Assembly: GCA_019359445.1 (NCBI GenBank)
Contig: JAHHHJ010000005.1
Coordinates: 62,001-126,000, forward strand
Direction: 5' to 3'
Origin: Kastovskya adunca ATA6-11-RM4
Lineage (GTDB): Bacteria > Cyanobacteriota > Cyanobacteriia > Cyanobacteriales > Coleofasciculaceae
DNA length: 64,000 bases
Made by a program: the position numbers and the translations under genes. Shown here piece by piece: positions 35,575 through 45,100 of the stretch; within the stretch, counting starts at the first letter, position 1; every line of letters begins with the position of its first letter. The notes under the pieces are model-generated. The model ran no database searches and was not told the origin of the DNA. It saw nothing but the letters and a program-made list of their open reading frames with translations.

Positions 35575-36130
35575 ATAAGACCTCGCAGCGGGAAGCCCCG
35601 TAACTTCAGTTCGGGGATGAACGCAATTTGCGACTTTAGTCGCCTTGAGCTTGAGATTTTGGTAGTCGTTTGATGAAATCTCGTATCACTTCTGCTGATG
35701 ATAATTGCTTTAATTCTGCATAAACCTCAAGCTGGTGCAACTCTTCGTCCGAAAGTCTAACTTTAAATACATTTGGTCTGACCATGTGTGTCCTCAATAG
35801 ACTACAGTTAGTCTAGACCGAAATGCACTGAAGGCACTCTTCGCTCTGGAGTTAACAGCTACGGCAGTAGGTCAGTGTTTGGCGAGAAGACACGCAAATC
35901 AGAGCAAAATGGGGCTGTCCGAGAGTTTTCTCGGTTGTAGAAACAACATCTGGAGTCCAGGGTCTCGTGTTCCTTGGTGGGAACCCAGAATGCAAGCCAG
36001 CCTAGAGGTTCAAACCATGTGTCAGTTCCACGTAAGGGTGTTGCGGGTACATGGTTTAGGGCTGCTGAAAACGACCGCACTGAAGTATTAGAGCGAAAGC
36101 TCCCGTGCTTCAGCCGGGAGTAAGCTTACA
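35575..36130. mobile_element. Remnant resembling an IS200/IS605 (tnpB-type) element between gcvT and gcvH
   Basis: About 550 bases bounded by two hairpins with the same kind of loop. The first, CCCCG-TAACTTCAGTT-CGGGG, is at 35596-35616. The second, CTCCCG-TGCTTCAGC-CGGGAG, is at 36100-36120. Both have TTCAG in the loop, as in the ends of cyanobacterial IS200/IS605 elements. Between them lie a small ribbon-helix-helix gene and a stretch with several short overlapping frames but no intact transposase. The rest may be a tnpB tail or an omega-RNA-type scaffold. Identification is from layout; a search is needed. Confidence 0.55.
35636..35785 (-). CDS. Small ribbon-helix-helix (CopG-like) protein
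   Basis: 49 residues. It starts MVRPNVFKVRLSDEELHQLE and continues with the helix LSSAEVIRDFIKRLP. This is the beta strand (FKVRLS) plus two-helix arrangement of ribbon-helix-helix DNA-binding proteins. It lies inside the IS-like remnant on the opposite strand to the gcv genes. Such small RHH genes commonly accompany tnpB elements or act as antitoxins; no toxin is adjacent. The frame is intact and free of stops, so it may still be made. Confidence 0.65.
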   Translation of the reverse strand: MVRPNVFKVRLSDEELHQLEVYAELKQLSSAEVIRDFIKRLPKSQAQGD

Positions 36131-36211
36131 AAAGCTGGAGCTAACAACCTGATTGGAAGCTGTAAACTTAGAAGCTGTTTAAGTTAGCTCTAGTAGGCTG
36201 AGGATTGTCTA

Positions 36212-36601
36212 ATGTCTCTGGAATATCCTGAAGATTTGAAGTATCAAGACTCCCACGAGTATGTCCGCTTAGACGGTGAAATTGCGACGATTGGGATTAG
36301 TGCCTACGCTATCGATCAGCTTGGTGACGTTGTGTTTCTGGAGCTACCAGACATTGGTGATGCTTTAGAACGGGGTAAAAGTTTTGGCACTGTAGAATCG
36401 GTAAAAGCTGTAGAGGATATGTATGCTCCAGTTTCCGGTACTGTTGTGGAGCGTAACGATTCGATGGTGGACTCTCCGGAACTTTTAGGAGAAGACCCCT
36501 ATGGCGAAAGCTGGTTACTAAAGTTGCGTATAAATGATGCTGATGAACTAGAAGAGGCTCTATCTGCCGCTGAGTATCAAGCGTTGGTAGAAGGAGAGTA
36601 G
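36212..36601 (+). CDS. gcvH: Glycine cleavage system H protein
   Basis: 129 residues. It carries the lipoyl arm that shuttles the aminomethyl group among P, T and L proteins. The lipoylation site is K65 in [24 protein letters not shown] and [19 protein letters not shown] precede it as in the family. The ATG at 36212 follows the IS-like remnant by about 80 bases, so it may need its own promoter now. Confidence 0.97.
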   Translation: MSLEYPEDLKYQDSHEYVRLDGEIATIGISAYAIDQLGDVVFLELPDIGDALERGKSFGTVESVKAVEDMYAPVSGTVVERNDSMVDSPELLGEDPYGESWLLKLRINDADELEEALSAAEYQALVEGE

Positions 36602-36718
36602 GGAAGAGATAAAGACAGAGTGCTGAGTCTTGAGTAGAGAAGGACGTATGAATAAGGTTGTTGCTTCTCCCCTGCACCCCCGCACCTATTCCTCATCTCC
36701 CAATCTCCCCCGCTCCCC

Positions 36719-36750
36719 GACTCAGGACTCAGGACTCAGGACTCAGGACT
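36719..36750. repeat. Heptanucleotide tandem repeat (GACTCAG)n
   Basis: Four exact copies of GACTCAG followed by GACT, in the 220-base spacer between gcvH and gcvP. Short tandem heptamers of this kind (STRR) are known from filamentous cyanobacteria. Fragments of the same motif (ACTCAGGACT) occur in other spacers, near 19060 and 21555. Confidence 0.85.
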
Positions 36751-36823
36751 AATTTCACTTCCTAACGGGAAAAATTGTTACAAAGAATAAAGAAGTAACG
36801 TAGTCCCCTTGGGAGCATTCAAC

Positions 36824-39760
36824 GTGGCAAATGGTAAGGAGTTGAATCATCAGCGCTATACAGGCGAGGAGCTGGCGCTACTCAAAGAGATGGAGGAACC
36901 AATTTCTTTTGTTCAACGGCACATTGGTTCAACTCCTGATCAAGTCAAGCAAATGCTTCAGGTGTTGGGGCTTTCAAACCTTGAGGAGTTGATTGATAAA
37001 ACCGTACCGCAGGCGATTCGTATGGAGCGATCGCTATTACTTCCTTCTGCCCAAAGTGAGTATGCTGCTCTTGCTAAATTAAAAGCGATCGCCTCCCAAA
37101 ATCAAGTCTTCCGCTCATTTATCGGTGCGGGCTACCACGATTGCATCACTCCTCCTGTCATTCAGCGCAACATCCTAGAAAACCCTAACTGGTACACTGC
37201 CTACACCCCTTATCAGGCAGAGATTGCCCAAGGACGGCTGGAAGCACTACTCAATTTCCAGACGATGATTATTGACTTAACTGGGTTGGAAATTGCCAAC
37301 GCGTCTTTGCTAGATGAAGCCACCGCCGCCGCTGAAGCGATGAGCATGAGTTACGGCATCTGCAAAACCAAGGCAAATGCTTTCTTCATCTCCCAAGATT
37401 GCCACCCGCAAACAATTGATGTAGTGCAAACCCGCGCTAGACCCTTGGAAATTGAGGTAATTGTCGGCAACCATCAAACCTTTAACTTCGAGCCAGGAAT
37501 TTTTGGTGCCCTGCTCCAGTATCCGGCAACTGATGGCACGATTTACGACTACCGAGAGTTTGTAGAAAAAGCTCACGCCGCAGGCGCTTTAGTCACTGTC
37601 GCCGCCGATCCTTTAAGCCTGACTTTACTTACTCCCCCCGGTGAATTTGGTGCGGATATTGCCGTTGGCAGCACCCAACGCTTCGGTGTTCCCTTAGGGT
37701 ACGGCGGGCCTCATGCTGCTTACTTTGCCACAAAAGCAGAGTACAAGCGCCAAGTACCAGGGCGCGTTGTGGGAGTCTCGAAAGATGCTCAAGGGTTACC
37801 TGCCCTACGTTTGGCACTTCAGACCCGCGAACAACATATCCGCCGCGAGAAAGCCACGAGCAATATCTGTACTGCCCAAGTGCTGCTGGCAGTGATGGCG
37901 AGTATGTATGCGGTTTATCACGGTTCCCAGGGCTTGAAACGCATCGCCCAGAAGATTCATCAGCTAGCTGTAATCTTGGCAGCAGGATTGAATCGCCTGG
38001 GATACGAGATGGGATCAGAAGCCTTCTTCGATACCCTACGGGTGGAGTTAGGGACAAAATCTCTGCAACCTATTCTCGAAGCGGCTCAGGCGCAGGGGGT
38101 AAATTTACGGACGTTGAATGAAAAGACTGTTGGCATCAGCTTAGATGAGACAACAACGGTACAGGATTTGCTCCTCCTGTGGCAGATTTTCGCGGGTTCA
38201 GATTCCCTACCCTTCACTGTGGAAGATGTTGTCAGGGATGGTCATCCGCTTCTAGATAATCAACCCTTTGCCCGTACCAGCAACTATCTGACTCATCCCG
38301 TCTTTAACCGCTACCACTCGGAAACTGAGCTGTTGCGCTATCTACATCGGCTAGAAGCTAAGGATTTGTCGCTAACTACCTCAATGATTCCCTTGGGTTC
38401 ATGCACGATGAAATTGAATGCGACAGCCGAGATGATGCCTGTCACCTGGGCAGAGTTTGGCAAGATTCATCCCTTTGCTCCGCGATCGCAAACCCCAGGT
38501 TATCAAATTCTCTTTCAGCAGCTAGAGGAGTGGTTAGCCGAAATCACGGGGTTTGCCGGAATTTCGCTGCAACCAAATGCGGGTTCTCAGGGAGAGTACA
38601 CAGGCTTACTCGTTATTCGTCGCTACCACGAACACCGGGGCGAAGAACATCGAAATGTTTGCCTAATCCCCACCTCAGCTCACGGAACCAATCCCGCCAG
38701 CGCGGTGATGTGTGGGATGAAGGTGGTAGCGGTGAACTGTGACGAACAGGGAAATGTTGACTTAGAAGATCTTCAGGAGAAAGCAGAGAAACATCGCGAT
38801 CGCCTGGCTGCTTTGATGGTGACGTATCCCTCTACCCATGGCGTCTTTGAGGAGCAAATCAAGGAAATCTGTGCTGTTGTCCATTCCCACGGCGGACAAG
38901 TTTATATGGATGGAGCCAATATGAACGCTCAAGTGGGGATTTGCCGTCCGGGAGACTTTGGTGCTGATGTCTGTCACTTGAACTTACACAAAACCTTCTG
39001 CATTCCCCACGGTGGCGGCGGGCCAGGGATGGGGCCAATCGGCGTCATGCCCCATCTGCTGTCGTTTTTACCCGGACATGCAGTTATACCTTTAGGGAGC
39101 GAACAGGCGATTGGGGCTGTTTCTGCTGCCCCTTGGGGAAGTGCGAGCATCTTACCGATTTCCTGGATGTACATCGCGATGATGGGGGCGGCGGGTTTAA
39201 CGACAGCGACTAAAGTGGCAATTCTCAATGCCAACTACATCGCCCATCACCTTGCGCCTTACTACCCGATTTTGTACAAGGGTAAGTCAGGGTTAGTTGC
39301 TCATGAGTGTATTTTGGATTTGCGATCGCTCAAAAAATCCGCCGGAATCGAAGTCGATGATATCGCTAAACGCCTAATGGACTATGGCTTCCACGCCCCA
39401 ACCGTCTCTTGGCCCGTCGCCGGAACGATGATGGTAGAACCGACAGAAAGCGAATCAAAAGCAGAACTGGATCGCTTTTGCGATGCAATGATAGCGATTC
39501 GCCAGGAAATTGAGGCAATTGAACGCCAACAAGCGGACATTCAAGACAATCTCTTGAAGAACGCCCCCCACACTGCTGAAAGCTTGCTCAGTGCAGAATG
39601 GAATCATCCTTACTCCCGCGAACAAGCCGCCTATCCTGCCCCCTGGACGCGAGAGCATAAGTTCTGGGTGCCAGTGGGACGAATTGATAATGCCTTTGGC
39701 GATCGCAACTTCGTCTGCTCTTGTGAACCGATGGAAGCGTATTTGAAGGATGAAGGATGA
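36824..39760 (+). CDS. gcvP: Glycine dehydrogenase (decarboxylating), P protein
   Basis: 978 residues from the GTG at 36824, chosen for the GGGAG ribosome site eight bases upstream; TTG 36809 and ATG 36890 are alternatives. This is the PLP enzyme that decarboxylates glycine and loads the H protein. Both halves of the single-chain type are present. Conserved elements are FVQRHIG, the loop [18 protein letters not shown] and the PLP lysine about residue 723 in HLNLHKTF, followed by a glycine-rich stretch. The C-terminal residues KDEG are encoded by a heptamer repeat that contains the stop. Confidence 0.96.
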   Translation: MANGKELNHQRYTGEELALLKEMEEPISFVQRHIGSTPDQVKQMLQVLGLSNLEELIDKTVPQAIRMERSLLLPSAQSEYAALAKLKAIASQNQVFRSFIGAGYHDCITPPVIQRNILENPNWYTAYTPYQAEIAQGRLEALLNFQTMIIDLTGLEIANASLLDEATAAAEAMSMSYGICKTKANAFFISQDCHPQTIDVVQTRARPLEIEVIVGNHQTFNFEPGIFGALLQYPATDGTIYDYREFVEKAHAAGALVTVAADPLSLTLLTPPGEFGADIAVGSTQRFGVPLGYGGPHAAYFATKAEYKRQVPGRVVGVSKDAQGLPALRLALQTREQHIRREKATSNICTAQVLLAVMASMYAVYHGSQGLKRIAQKIHQLAVILAAGLNRLGYEMGSEAFFDTLRVELGTKSLQPILEAAQAQGVNLRTLNEKTVGISLDETTTVQDLLLLWQIFAGSDSLPFTVEDVVRDGHPLLDNQPFARTSNYLTHPVFNRYHSETELLRYLHRLEAKDLSLTTSMIPLGSCTMKLNATAEMMPVTWAEFGKIHPFAPRSQTPGYQILFQQLEEWLAEITGFAGISLQPNAGSQGEYTGLLVIRRYHEHRGEEHRNVCLIPTSAHGTNPASAVMCGMKVVAVNCDEQGNVDLEDLQEKAEKHRDRLAALMVTYPSTHGVFEEQIKEICAVVHSHGGQVYMDGANMNAQVGICRPGDFGADVCHLNLHKTFCIPHGGGGPGMGPIGVMPHLLSFLPGHAVIPLGSEQAIGAVSAAPWGSASILPISWMYIAMMGAAGLTTATKVAILNANYIAHHLAPYYPILYKGKSGLVAHECILDLRSLKKSAGIEVDDIAKRLMDYGFHAPTVSWPVAGTMMVEPTESESKAELDRFCDAMIAIRQEIEAIERQQADIQDNLLKNAPHTAESLLSAEWNHPYSREQAAYPAPWTREHKFWVPVGRIDNAFGDRNFVCSCEPMEAYLKDEG

Positions 39761-39775
39761 AGTATGAAGGATGAA
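39748..39775. repeat. Heptanucleotide repeat across the gcvP stop codon
   Basis: GGATGAA, GGATGAA, GTATGAA, GGATGAA in tandem. The TGA stop of gcvP (39758-39760) lies inside the second unit, so the last codons of gcvP come from the repeat. Confidence 0.8.
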
Positions 39776-39813
39776 AGAGGTTATCGTTTCCTCATCACCT
39801 CTATGACAGTTGT

Positions 39814-39838
39814 AGGGGCGCTCTTGTCTTGCGCCCCT
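39814..39838. other. GC-rich stem-loop after gcvP
   Basis: AGGGGCGC and GCGCCCCT pair perfectly (8 bp) around the loop TCTTGTCTT. No T-run follows. Hairpins with TAGGGGCG arms are dispersed in cyanobacterial spacers. It may end the gcv transcript. Confidence 0.5.
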
Positions 39839-39855
39839 GCCTTGCGGTACTGTCA

Positions 39856-40014
39856 TCACTTTCCCCGTAGAAGTTCTAACTCTTCTCGTAAGGATGGTGG
39901 CTCATAGCCTAATTCAAAAGCTTTGGAACTATCCACTGATTTGATGAGGGAGGAGCAATAAATGCAGCGATTCACCGAAGGCTTGGGTTGGTTAAAATCT
40001 TCAAGGTAAGAGGC
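39856..40014 (-). pseudogene. C-terminal remnant of a dehydrogenase-like (SDR) gene
   Basis: An open reverse frame of 52 codons ends ...SSKAFELGYEPPSLREE and LELLRGK. The pattern SxSKAxELGYxP is the C-terminal signature of extended short-chain dehydrogenases/epimerases. No N-terminal part, start codon or NAD motif exists upstream; the frame runs into the region before the pentapeptide gene. It is probably the tail of a deleted gene. Confidence 0.5.
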
Positions 40015-40047
40015 GAAGCCTTTCACCCTGCCTGCCTACTTGAAATT

Positions 40048-41352
40048 ATGACCCCAGAGCCTGATTCTCGCACTTCTAGCCCCGCGCCCGATGGTTCCGA
40101 TAATGCTGTTAATAACGGAGCTGTTACAGAAAGTAGCAGCAATGAGCTGTCATCAACGGTAGAGACGCAGAGTACAACAGAAAAATATTTGGCAGCATTG
40201 CCAGTATCAGAACGAGCAAATCGAGAGGCTCTTGCCCACGGTAAGGCTAATCCTAATCCACCACTTACCTGGATTACTCTAGCCGCGATCGCCACTTTAA
40301 TTGTTGGTTTAACCCTCAATAACTTCTGGATTGGTATCTCAGGCGCGATTGTCACCTTACTCGTATCGCTACCTGTAATTTGGACGCCACTGCGGCGCTG
40401 GCTGAGTAGCGCCCTGTCTCCGGAGGAGGGGGCGCGTTTTGTCGCCACCTTCGGTATCTTATCCGCATTCTTCGGTCTGGCATCCCTCACCGGGATTAAC
40501 GAGCGGTTTGACACTGTACTTAGAGGGCTAGACTCCGACTCTGTTGGCTCCCTTGCCGAGTGGATTGGAGCTTTGGGACAAATTTTAATTGCCGTCCTAG
40601 CTGTTTATATCGCTTGGCGACAGTACGTTATTTCTAGAGATTTAACGATTCAGCAAAACGTTATTACCCAGCAGCAAACCATTGATGCCTACTTCCAGGG
40701 GATTAGCGATCTAGCGCTGGATGATGAGGGATTACTGGAAGATTGGCCCCAAGAACGTGCCTTTTGCGAAGGACGCACCGCTGCAATTCTGGGTAGTGTT
40801 GATGCTCTAGGGAAAGCAAAAGTATTACGATTTTTGTCTCAGTCGCGGTTACTATCGCCTTTAAAACGCGATCGCCACCTAGGACGCCCGATACTTGATG
40901 GTAATGGCGGCTACCAAGAAGACCGCCTTTATGGGGTGCGCGTGATTGACTTGAACGTCATGCTAGCGGGAACTGACTTAGTAGGAACTGACCTGCGTTG
41001 GACAGACCTGAGCGAGGCGAACATGATCCGCATCAACCTCACCGGCTGCGACTTAGTCAGAGCCAACTTCTCTCGCGCCATTTTGTACGAAGCTAATTTA
41101 TCCAATACTGACATAAAAGGCACACGCTTATTCTACGGTGCCGCCGAAACCGCTAGTCCTCGCAGCCGTACCGAGTTTCCCGACTACCGCACAGGTGCAT
41201 TTACTGGTGCTGTTGTCGAAAACGCCGACTTTACAGGTGTGCAACGCTTAGACGAGAAACAGCGTTACTATTGCTGTTCCTGGTGTGGCGATCGCTCCAG
41301 AAAGACAATCCCCGGCGGCTGCGACGGCATTCCTAATAAGCTAGGAAGATAG
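40048..41352 (+). CDS. Pentapeptide-repeat membrane protein
   Basis: 434 residues from the ATG at 40048; an upstream in-frame start at 39988 would run across the SDR remnant and is not preferred. Order: a polar N-terminus, hydrophobic segments around residues 74-107 (LAAIATLIVGLTLN and following) and 130-205, and a cytosolic part. Pentapeptide repeats of the A(D/N)Lxx type follow (LAGTDLVGTDLRWTDLSEAN, LVRANFSRA, LYEANLSNT). The C-terminus has a cysteine cluster (YYCCSWCGDR ... GGC) that could bind metal. Similar proteins occur in many cyanobacteria without a known role. Confidence 0.85.
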   Translation: MTPEPDSRTSSPAPDGSDNAVNNGAVTESSSNELSSTVETQSTTEKYLAALPVSERANREALAHGKANPNPPLTWITLAAIATLIVGLTLNNFWIGISGAIVTLLVSLPVIWTPLRRWLSSALSPEEGARFVATFGILSAFFGLASLTGINERFDTVLRGLDSDSVGSLAEWIGALGQILIAVLAVYIAWRQYVISRDLTIQQNVITQQQTIDAYFQGISDLALDDEGLLEDWPQERAFCEGRTAAILGSVDALGKAKVLRFLSQSRLLSPLKRDRHLGRPILDGNGGYQEDRLYGVRVIDLNVMLAGTDLVGTDLRWTDLSEANMIRINLTGCDLVRANFSRAILYEANLSNTDIKGTRLFYGAAETASPRSRTEFPDYRTGAFTGAVVENADFTGVQRLDEKQRYYCCSWCGDRSRKTIPGGCDGIPNKLGR

Positions 41353-41412
41353 CAAGTTGGCGCTTTATCTACCTTGTTAATAGTCAAAGCGCCAAACTCC
41401 CCTTGCTACCTA

Positions 41413-42759
41413 CTACCTGCTCGAACTAACCGCGCCCTCGACATAGAAGTCAGAACCGAGGGTCAACTTTAGATCTTTTTCGGGGTCAATAATGATCAAA
41501 GTATTTTGAGTTTGAGTTTGCTGAGGGCTGGGGTTGCGACCCAAAATCGTACCCAAAATGTTACCGGCTCCCCTGACACCGCCTCCCAGTACGGTGCCCA
41601 AGATGGCTCTAGCCGCTGCACTGACTGCCGCACCTCCCGGAATTTGTGATTGCACCTCCGCCGCCTTTTCGCCTGTTACCAACGGGGAAGTGGCATTGAG
41701 GTTGGTGTAAACGCGATCGCCCACCATCAACCGCTGCGCGACAAATTGCGTACCCAGGAACCGGGAACCCTCGTAACGAGGCACTAACTGCCCCTCAATT
41801 TGACTGTTAGCGGGAATGAGAATTTCTCCCCGTGAATTTTTGATCTCCTTGGCTACGACAAGCGTCATCTTCATTGTTTCGCCAGGAGCGACAACAACTC
41901 TGTCTGAATTTAGGTACTCCACATCAATCGCTGTCCCTCTAGAGACTTTATATTGAGGAGTGCGATTGCTGGGGTTAGTAACAATAACTTGATTGTTGGA
42001 GCCGCTTGTTGTGCTTTGACTAGTACCTGAGTTAGTCGTTTGAGTCGTACCCGAGTTGGTCGCTTGAGTCGTACCAGGAGTTACCCGCACGATGTAGTTA
42101 GATGCCGCAGCTCGGCTGGAAATCGGAGCTAAAACGCCTTCGTTAGCTAAAGCTTGGTGAATGAAAGCAGCAACATCTGCACGCGTTGCTACTTTAGTGG
42201 GTTCAAGATACGTCACATTGGGATAGTTGACAACGAATCCCTTCTGCGTTGCCACTGCAATGCTGTCGCGGGCATAGTTGGGGATTTTCGACGCATCTCT
42301 ATAGACGTTCAAGGTATTAGCTGTCGAACCACTAGCATTCAATCGCAAACCATTGACTAAAGACACCAATACCTGTCCTCTAGACAGTGGATCAGAGGCA
42401 CGTAACTGACGAGTTGATGAAGTACTACCAAAGTCGCGACTTGACCAATAGTTTGCTGCCTCAATGTCAAATTTGCGGGGCAACATCACATTATTTTCGT
42501 CAAAAGCTTGCTGAACCATGGCATTAAACTGAGCCCGTGTCACAGGTTGATCGGGTCGAAAGGTTCTATCTGAATACCCGTCAATAATGTTCTCTTGTGC
42601 TAAGGCTTCAATAAATGGACGCGCCCAGTGACTCTGAACATCCACAAAGGTTGCGGCTGTGGCTGGTGCTAAGACAACAAGGGGCGCAATAGCACTAGCT
42701 GTCAGTCCTAATGCCAGCAATCCAGCACTTCTTGATGTCCAACGAGAAAAACTAGACAT
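41413..42759 (-). CDS. S-layer homology (SLH) domain envelope protein
   Basis: 448 residues from the ATG at 42759 (starting MSSFSRWTSRSAG). It has a signal peptide (GLLALGLTASAIAPLVVLAPATA). Two or three SLH motifs follow (FVDVQSHWARPFIEALAQE, DGYSDRTFRPDQPVTRAQFN, FVVNYPNVTYLEPTKVATRA). A Thr/Ser/Gln-rich linker repeating TNSGTTQ leads to a C-terminal domain (ILIPANSQIEGQLVPR, LTLGSDFYVEG). SLH domains bind pyruvylated cell-wall polymers or link outer membrane and peptidoglycan. It is divergent from amt. Confidence 0.87.
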   Translation of the reverse strand: MSSFSRWTSRSAGLLALGLTASAIAPLVVLAPATAATFVDVQSHWARPFIEALAQENIIDGYSDRTFRPDQPVTRAQFNAMVQQAFDENNVMLPRKFDIEAANYWSSRDFGSTSSTRQLRASDPLSRGQVLVSLVNGLRLNASGSTANTLNVYRDASKIPNYARDSIAVATQKGFVVNYPNVTYLEPTKVATRADVAAFIHQALANEGVLAPISSRAAASNYIVRVTPGTTQATNSGTTQTTNSGTSQSTTSGSNNQVIVTNPSNRTPQYKVSRGTAIDVEYLNSDRVVVAPGETMKMTLVVAKEIKNSRGEILIPANSQIEGQLVPRYEGSRFLGTQFVAQRLMVGDRVYTNLNATSPLVTGEKAAEVQSQIPGGAAVSAAARAILGTVLGGGVRGAGNILGTILGRNPSPQQTQTQNTLIIIDPEKDLKLTLGSDFYVEGAVSSSR

Positions 42760-43457
42760 AAACAATATCCTCTGTAACCTCACAATATCTATCTAAAATT
42801 ATATCTTTTGTATTTGAAGCAGTTTATAACTTTTGATTTATAAACCATTTTATGTAACGCATAAACGGAAGTTTCTCCATTTACCAAAAACAAAAGATAT
42901 AGCAAATCTAAAGCCTAGTTATTTACCTTTTCCATAAAAGTATTATTTAGCTGGCTTTAAACGAAGTTGTACATAAACTTCAATAGAAGAAGGTTTTTAA
43001 CTAAAAAAGTTCCCCAAACACTAATTTATTGAAAATCACTCCCTACTTAGGTATTTTTCGGGTAATTTCTAACTATTTTGCCTCTAGATCAACAAATTGT
43101 ATATTTTGATACAAATCTTTGTATACTCTGATACAGAAAATAGCGAGGGAGAAAATACAAGATTTGAGGGTTTCCTATGGAGCACTGACCTTTTATGAAG
43201 AGGAATTAAGTCACTTGACGATCTGCCCAGTTGTTTGTACGGTTTTGTCTTAAGATGACGGTTCTAATCCCCGAACCCCCTAAATTCTTAAGCAATCAGC
43301 GACTGAGCAGTTGGTAGTAAAGCGTATAAATGGGAGCAGACTTCCAGATACTGCGACTCTCCCAATAAAGCGGATTCCACATTATTAAATGACTTAATTT
43401 ACAGCTTATTGACTCAAGGTTGGTATTTGTTTTACCCAGTTCAGCAAAGTGAGCGTG
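42760..43457. other. Long A+T-rich divergent spacer (SLH gene / amt)
   Basis: About 700 bases between two divergent genes, A+T-rich. It contains a pair of 18-base dyads near its middle (annotated separately). No exact NtcA site (GTA-N8-TAC) was found. No RNA gene was recognised. Confidence 0.5.
43097..43136. promoter_or_regulatory. Tandem 18-bp dyads, operator-like
   Basis: TTGTAT-ATTTTG-ATACAA (43097-43114, perfect arms) and TTGTAT-ACTCTG-ATACAG (43119-43136, one arm mismatch) are spaced 22 bases start to start, two helical turns. This is the geometry of cooperative binding by a dimeric regulator. Which of the two flanking genes is controlled is unknown. Confidence 0.45.
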
Positions 43458-44975
43458 ATGATGCCTAGATTAACGTCCAAAAAGAGGCAGCTACCTGCCA
43501 AAGGTCGGCGACCTTATTCACAACAGCCATCTCCATTTGTTTGGGATGCGTCCTATTTCAAGCCATTGAAAGCGATCGCTAAATCCTTTTCTTCTGTCTG
43601 GTTAGTCTGCATCCCTTTGGCAGCATTAATTGTTGTCCTCTGGGCTGTGGCGGCTCAGGCTCAGGATGCAACGCCGATCACCACAGAGGAACTGCAAGGC
43701 ACCCTCAATACGGTCTGGATCTTAGTAGCGGCTATTTTGGTGATTTTCATGAATGCCGGATTCGGCATGCTAGAAACTGGCTTCTGTCGCCAGAAGAATG
43801 CGGTCAACGTCCTAGCTAAGAACCTAATTGTATTTGCCCTAGCCACCATTGCCTACTGGATGATTGGTTTTTCCTTGATGTTTGGTGTAGGAAATGCATT
43901 TATCGGTTTAGGCGGCTGGTTCTTATCCGGCGAATCTGCCACCTACGGGTTAGATCCTTTCCCATCGGGTCTTCCTGTCGCCGTCTTTTTCCTCTTCCAA
44001 GCTGCCTTTGCTGGGACAGCGGCAACTATCGTTTCCGGTGCTGTTGCTGAACGAATTAAGTTTACAAGCTTTTTAATTTTCAGCTTACTGCTCGTTGGGC
44101 TTTCCTACGCGATCACGGGACACTGGGTGTGGAGTGCTAGTGGCTGGCTGGCTGAAAGAGGCTTCATTGACTTCGCAGGCTCAACGGTAGTGCATTCAGT
44201 AGGGGGCTGGGCTGCCTTGATGGGTGCGGCGTTCTTAGGCCCTCGTGAGGGCAAGTATACAGATGGTCGCACCAACGCCATCCCCGGTCACAATATGAGC
44301 ATTGCCACACTGGGATGTTTGATTCTCTGGATCGGCTGGTTTGGATTCAATCCTGGTTCAGAACTCGCGGCAAATCAATCAATAGCTTCTATTGCCGTAA
44401 CTACCAATCTGGCAGCCGCCGCCGGAGGGATTACAGCAACATTTACCAGTTGGGCGACCTCTCACAAGCCTGACCTGTCGATGATTATTAATGGTATCCT
44501 TGCTGGCTTGGTGGCCATTACCGCTGGCTGTGCTGGTGTTTCCTACCTGGAGGCTGTAATCATTGGTGGTGTTGGTGGCATCATTGTTGTCTTCGCCGTT
44601 AGCTTTTTTGACCGGATCAGAATTGACGATCCAGTGGGCGCACTCTCAGTTCACCTAGTCAACGGTATCTGGGGAACGCTTGCCGTGGGGATCTTTCACG
44701 AGGAAGCTAGCCTTGCTCAATTCGGCACTCAGCTCCTTGGCATTCTTTCAATTGGAGGCTTCACAGTTCTGTTTAGCACCGTTGTCTGGTTAGCACTAAA
44801 AGCCATCATTGGTATCCGTGTGTCACAGGAAGAAGAAATCCAAGGACTAGATATCAGCGAACACGGGATGGAAGCCTACAGCGGTTTTGTCAAAGAAGCC
44901 GATATTTTTGCAGGTAGCTCCACTACCGGAATTAGAGGTACCACTGGTGATATCGCTCGTGGCTCAGAAGTTTAA
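43458..44975 (+). CDS. amt: Ammonium transporter (Amt/MEP family)
   Basis: 505 residues from the ATG at 43458 (a GTG three codons earlier is also in frame). The long N-terminal leader contains a hydrophobic segment ([21 protein letters not shown]) before the eleven-helix core. Family sites: [54 protein letters not shown], and the pore histidines in VVHSV and [11 protein letters not shown]. It imports ammonium at the cytoplasmic membrane. Followed by a terminator. Confidence 0.96.
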   Translation: MMPRLTSKKRQLPAKGRRPYSQQPSPFVWDASYFKPLKAIAKSFSSVWLVCIPLAALIVVLWAVAAQAQDATPITTEELQGTLNTVWILVAAILVIFMNAGFGMLETGFCRQKNAVNVLAKNLIVFALATIAYWMIGFSLMFGVGNAFIGLGGWFLSGESATYGLDPFPSGLPVAVFFLFQAAFAGTAATIVSGAVAERIKFTSFLIFSLLLVGLSYAITGHWVWSASGWLAERGFIDFAGSTVVHSVGGWAALMGAAFLGPREGKYTDGRTNAIPGHNMSIATLGCLILWIGWFGFNPGSELAANQSIASIAVTTNLAAAAGGITATFTSWATSHKPDLSMIINGILAGLVAITAGCAGVSYLEAVIIGGVGGIIVVFAVSFFDRIRIDDPVGALSVHLVNGIWGTLAVGIFHEEASLAQFGTQLLGILSIGGFTVLFSTVVWLALKAIIGIRVSQEEEIQGLDISEHGMEAYSGFVKEADIFAGSSTTGIRGTTGDIARGSEV

Positions 44976-45021
44976 ACCTTAAGCAACGGTTGTTGTTGAT
45001 GGTTAAATTGAATTAACTTAT

Positions 45022-45072
45022 CCCGCCTGGAAATTAACATTTTCTGTTTAAGCAAAAGGCGGGTATTTTTTT
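45022..45072 (+). terminator. Terminator after amt
   Basis: CCCGCCT and AGGCGGG pair across a 28-base loop that is itself A+T-rich, followed by TATTTTTTT. It lies about 45 bases after the amt stop. Confidence 0.7.
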
Positions 45073-45100
45073 GGTAGAACAGAGTTGAAGTGCTTTTTGT

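Noticed and set aside
40023-40514. A 163-codon open frame on the minus strand inside the pentapeptide gene
   Set aside because: It lies antisense to a well-supported coding frame and has no recognisable domain.
43400-43457. NtcA site before amt (GTA-TTTGTTT-TAC)
   Set aside because: The spacing is seven bases instead of eight and it lies too close to the start codon.
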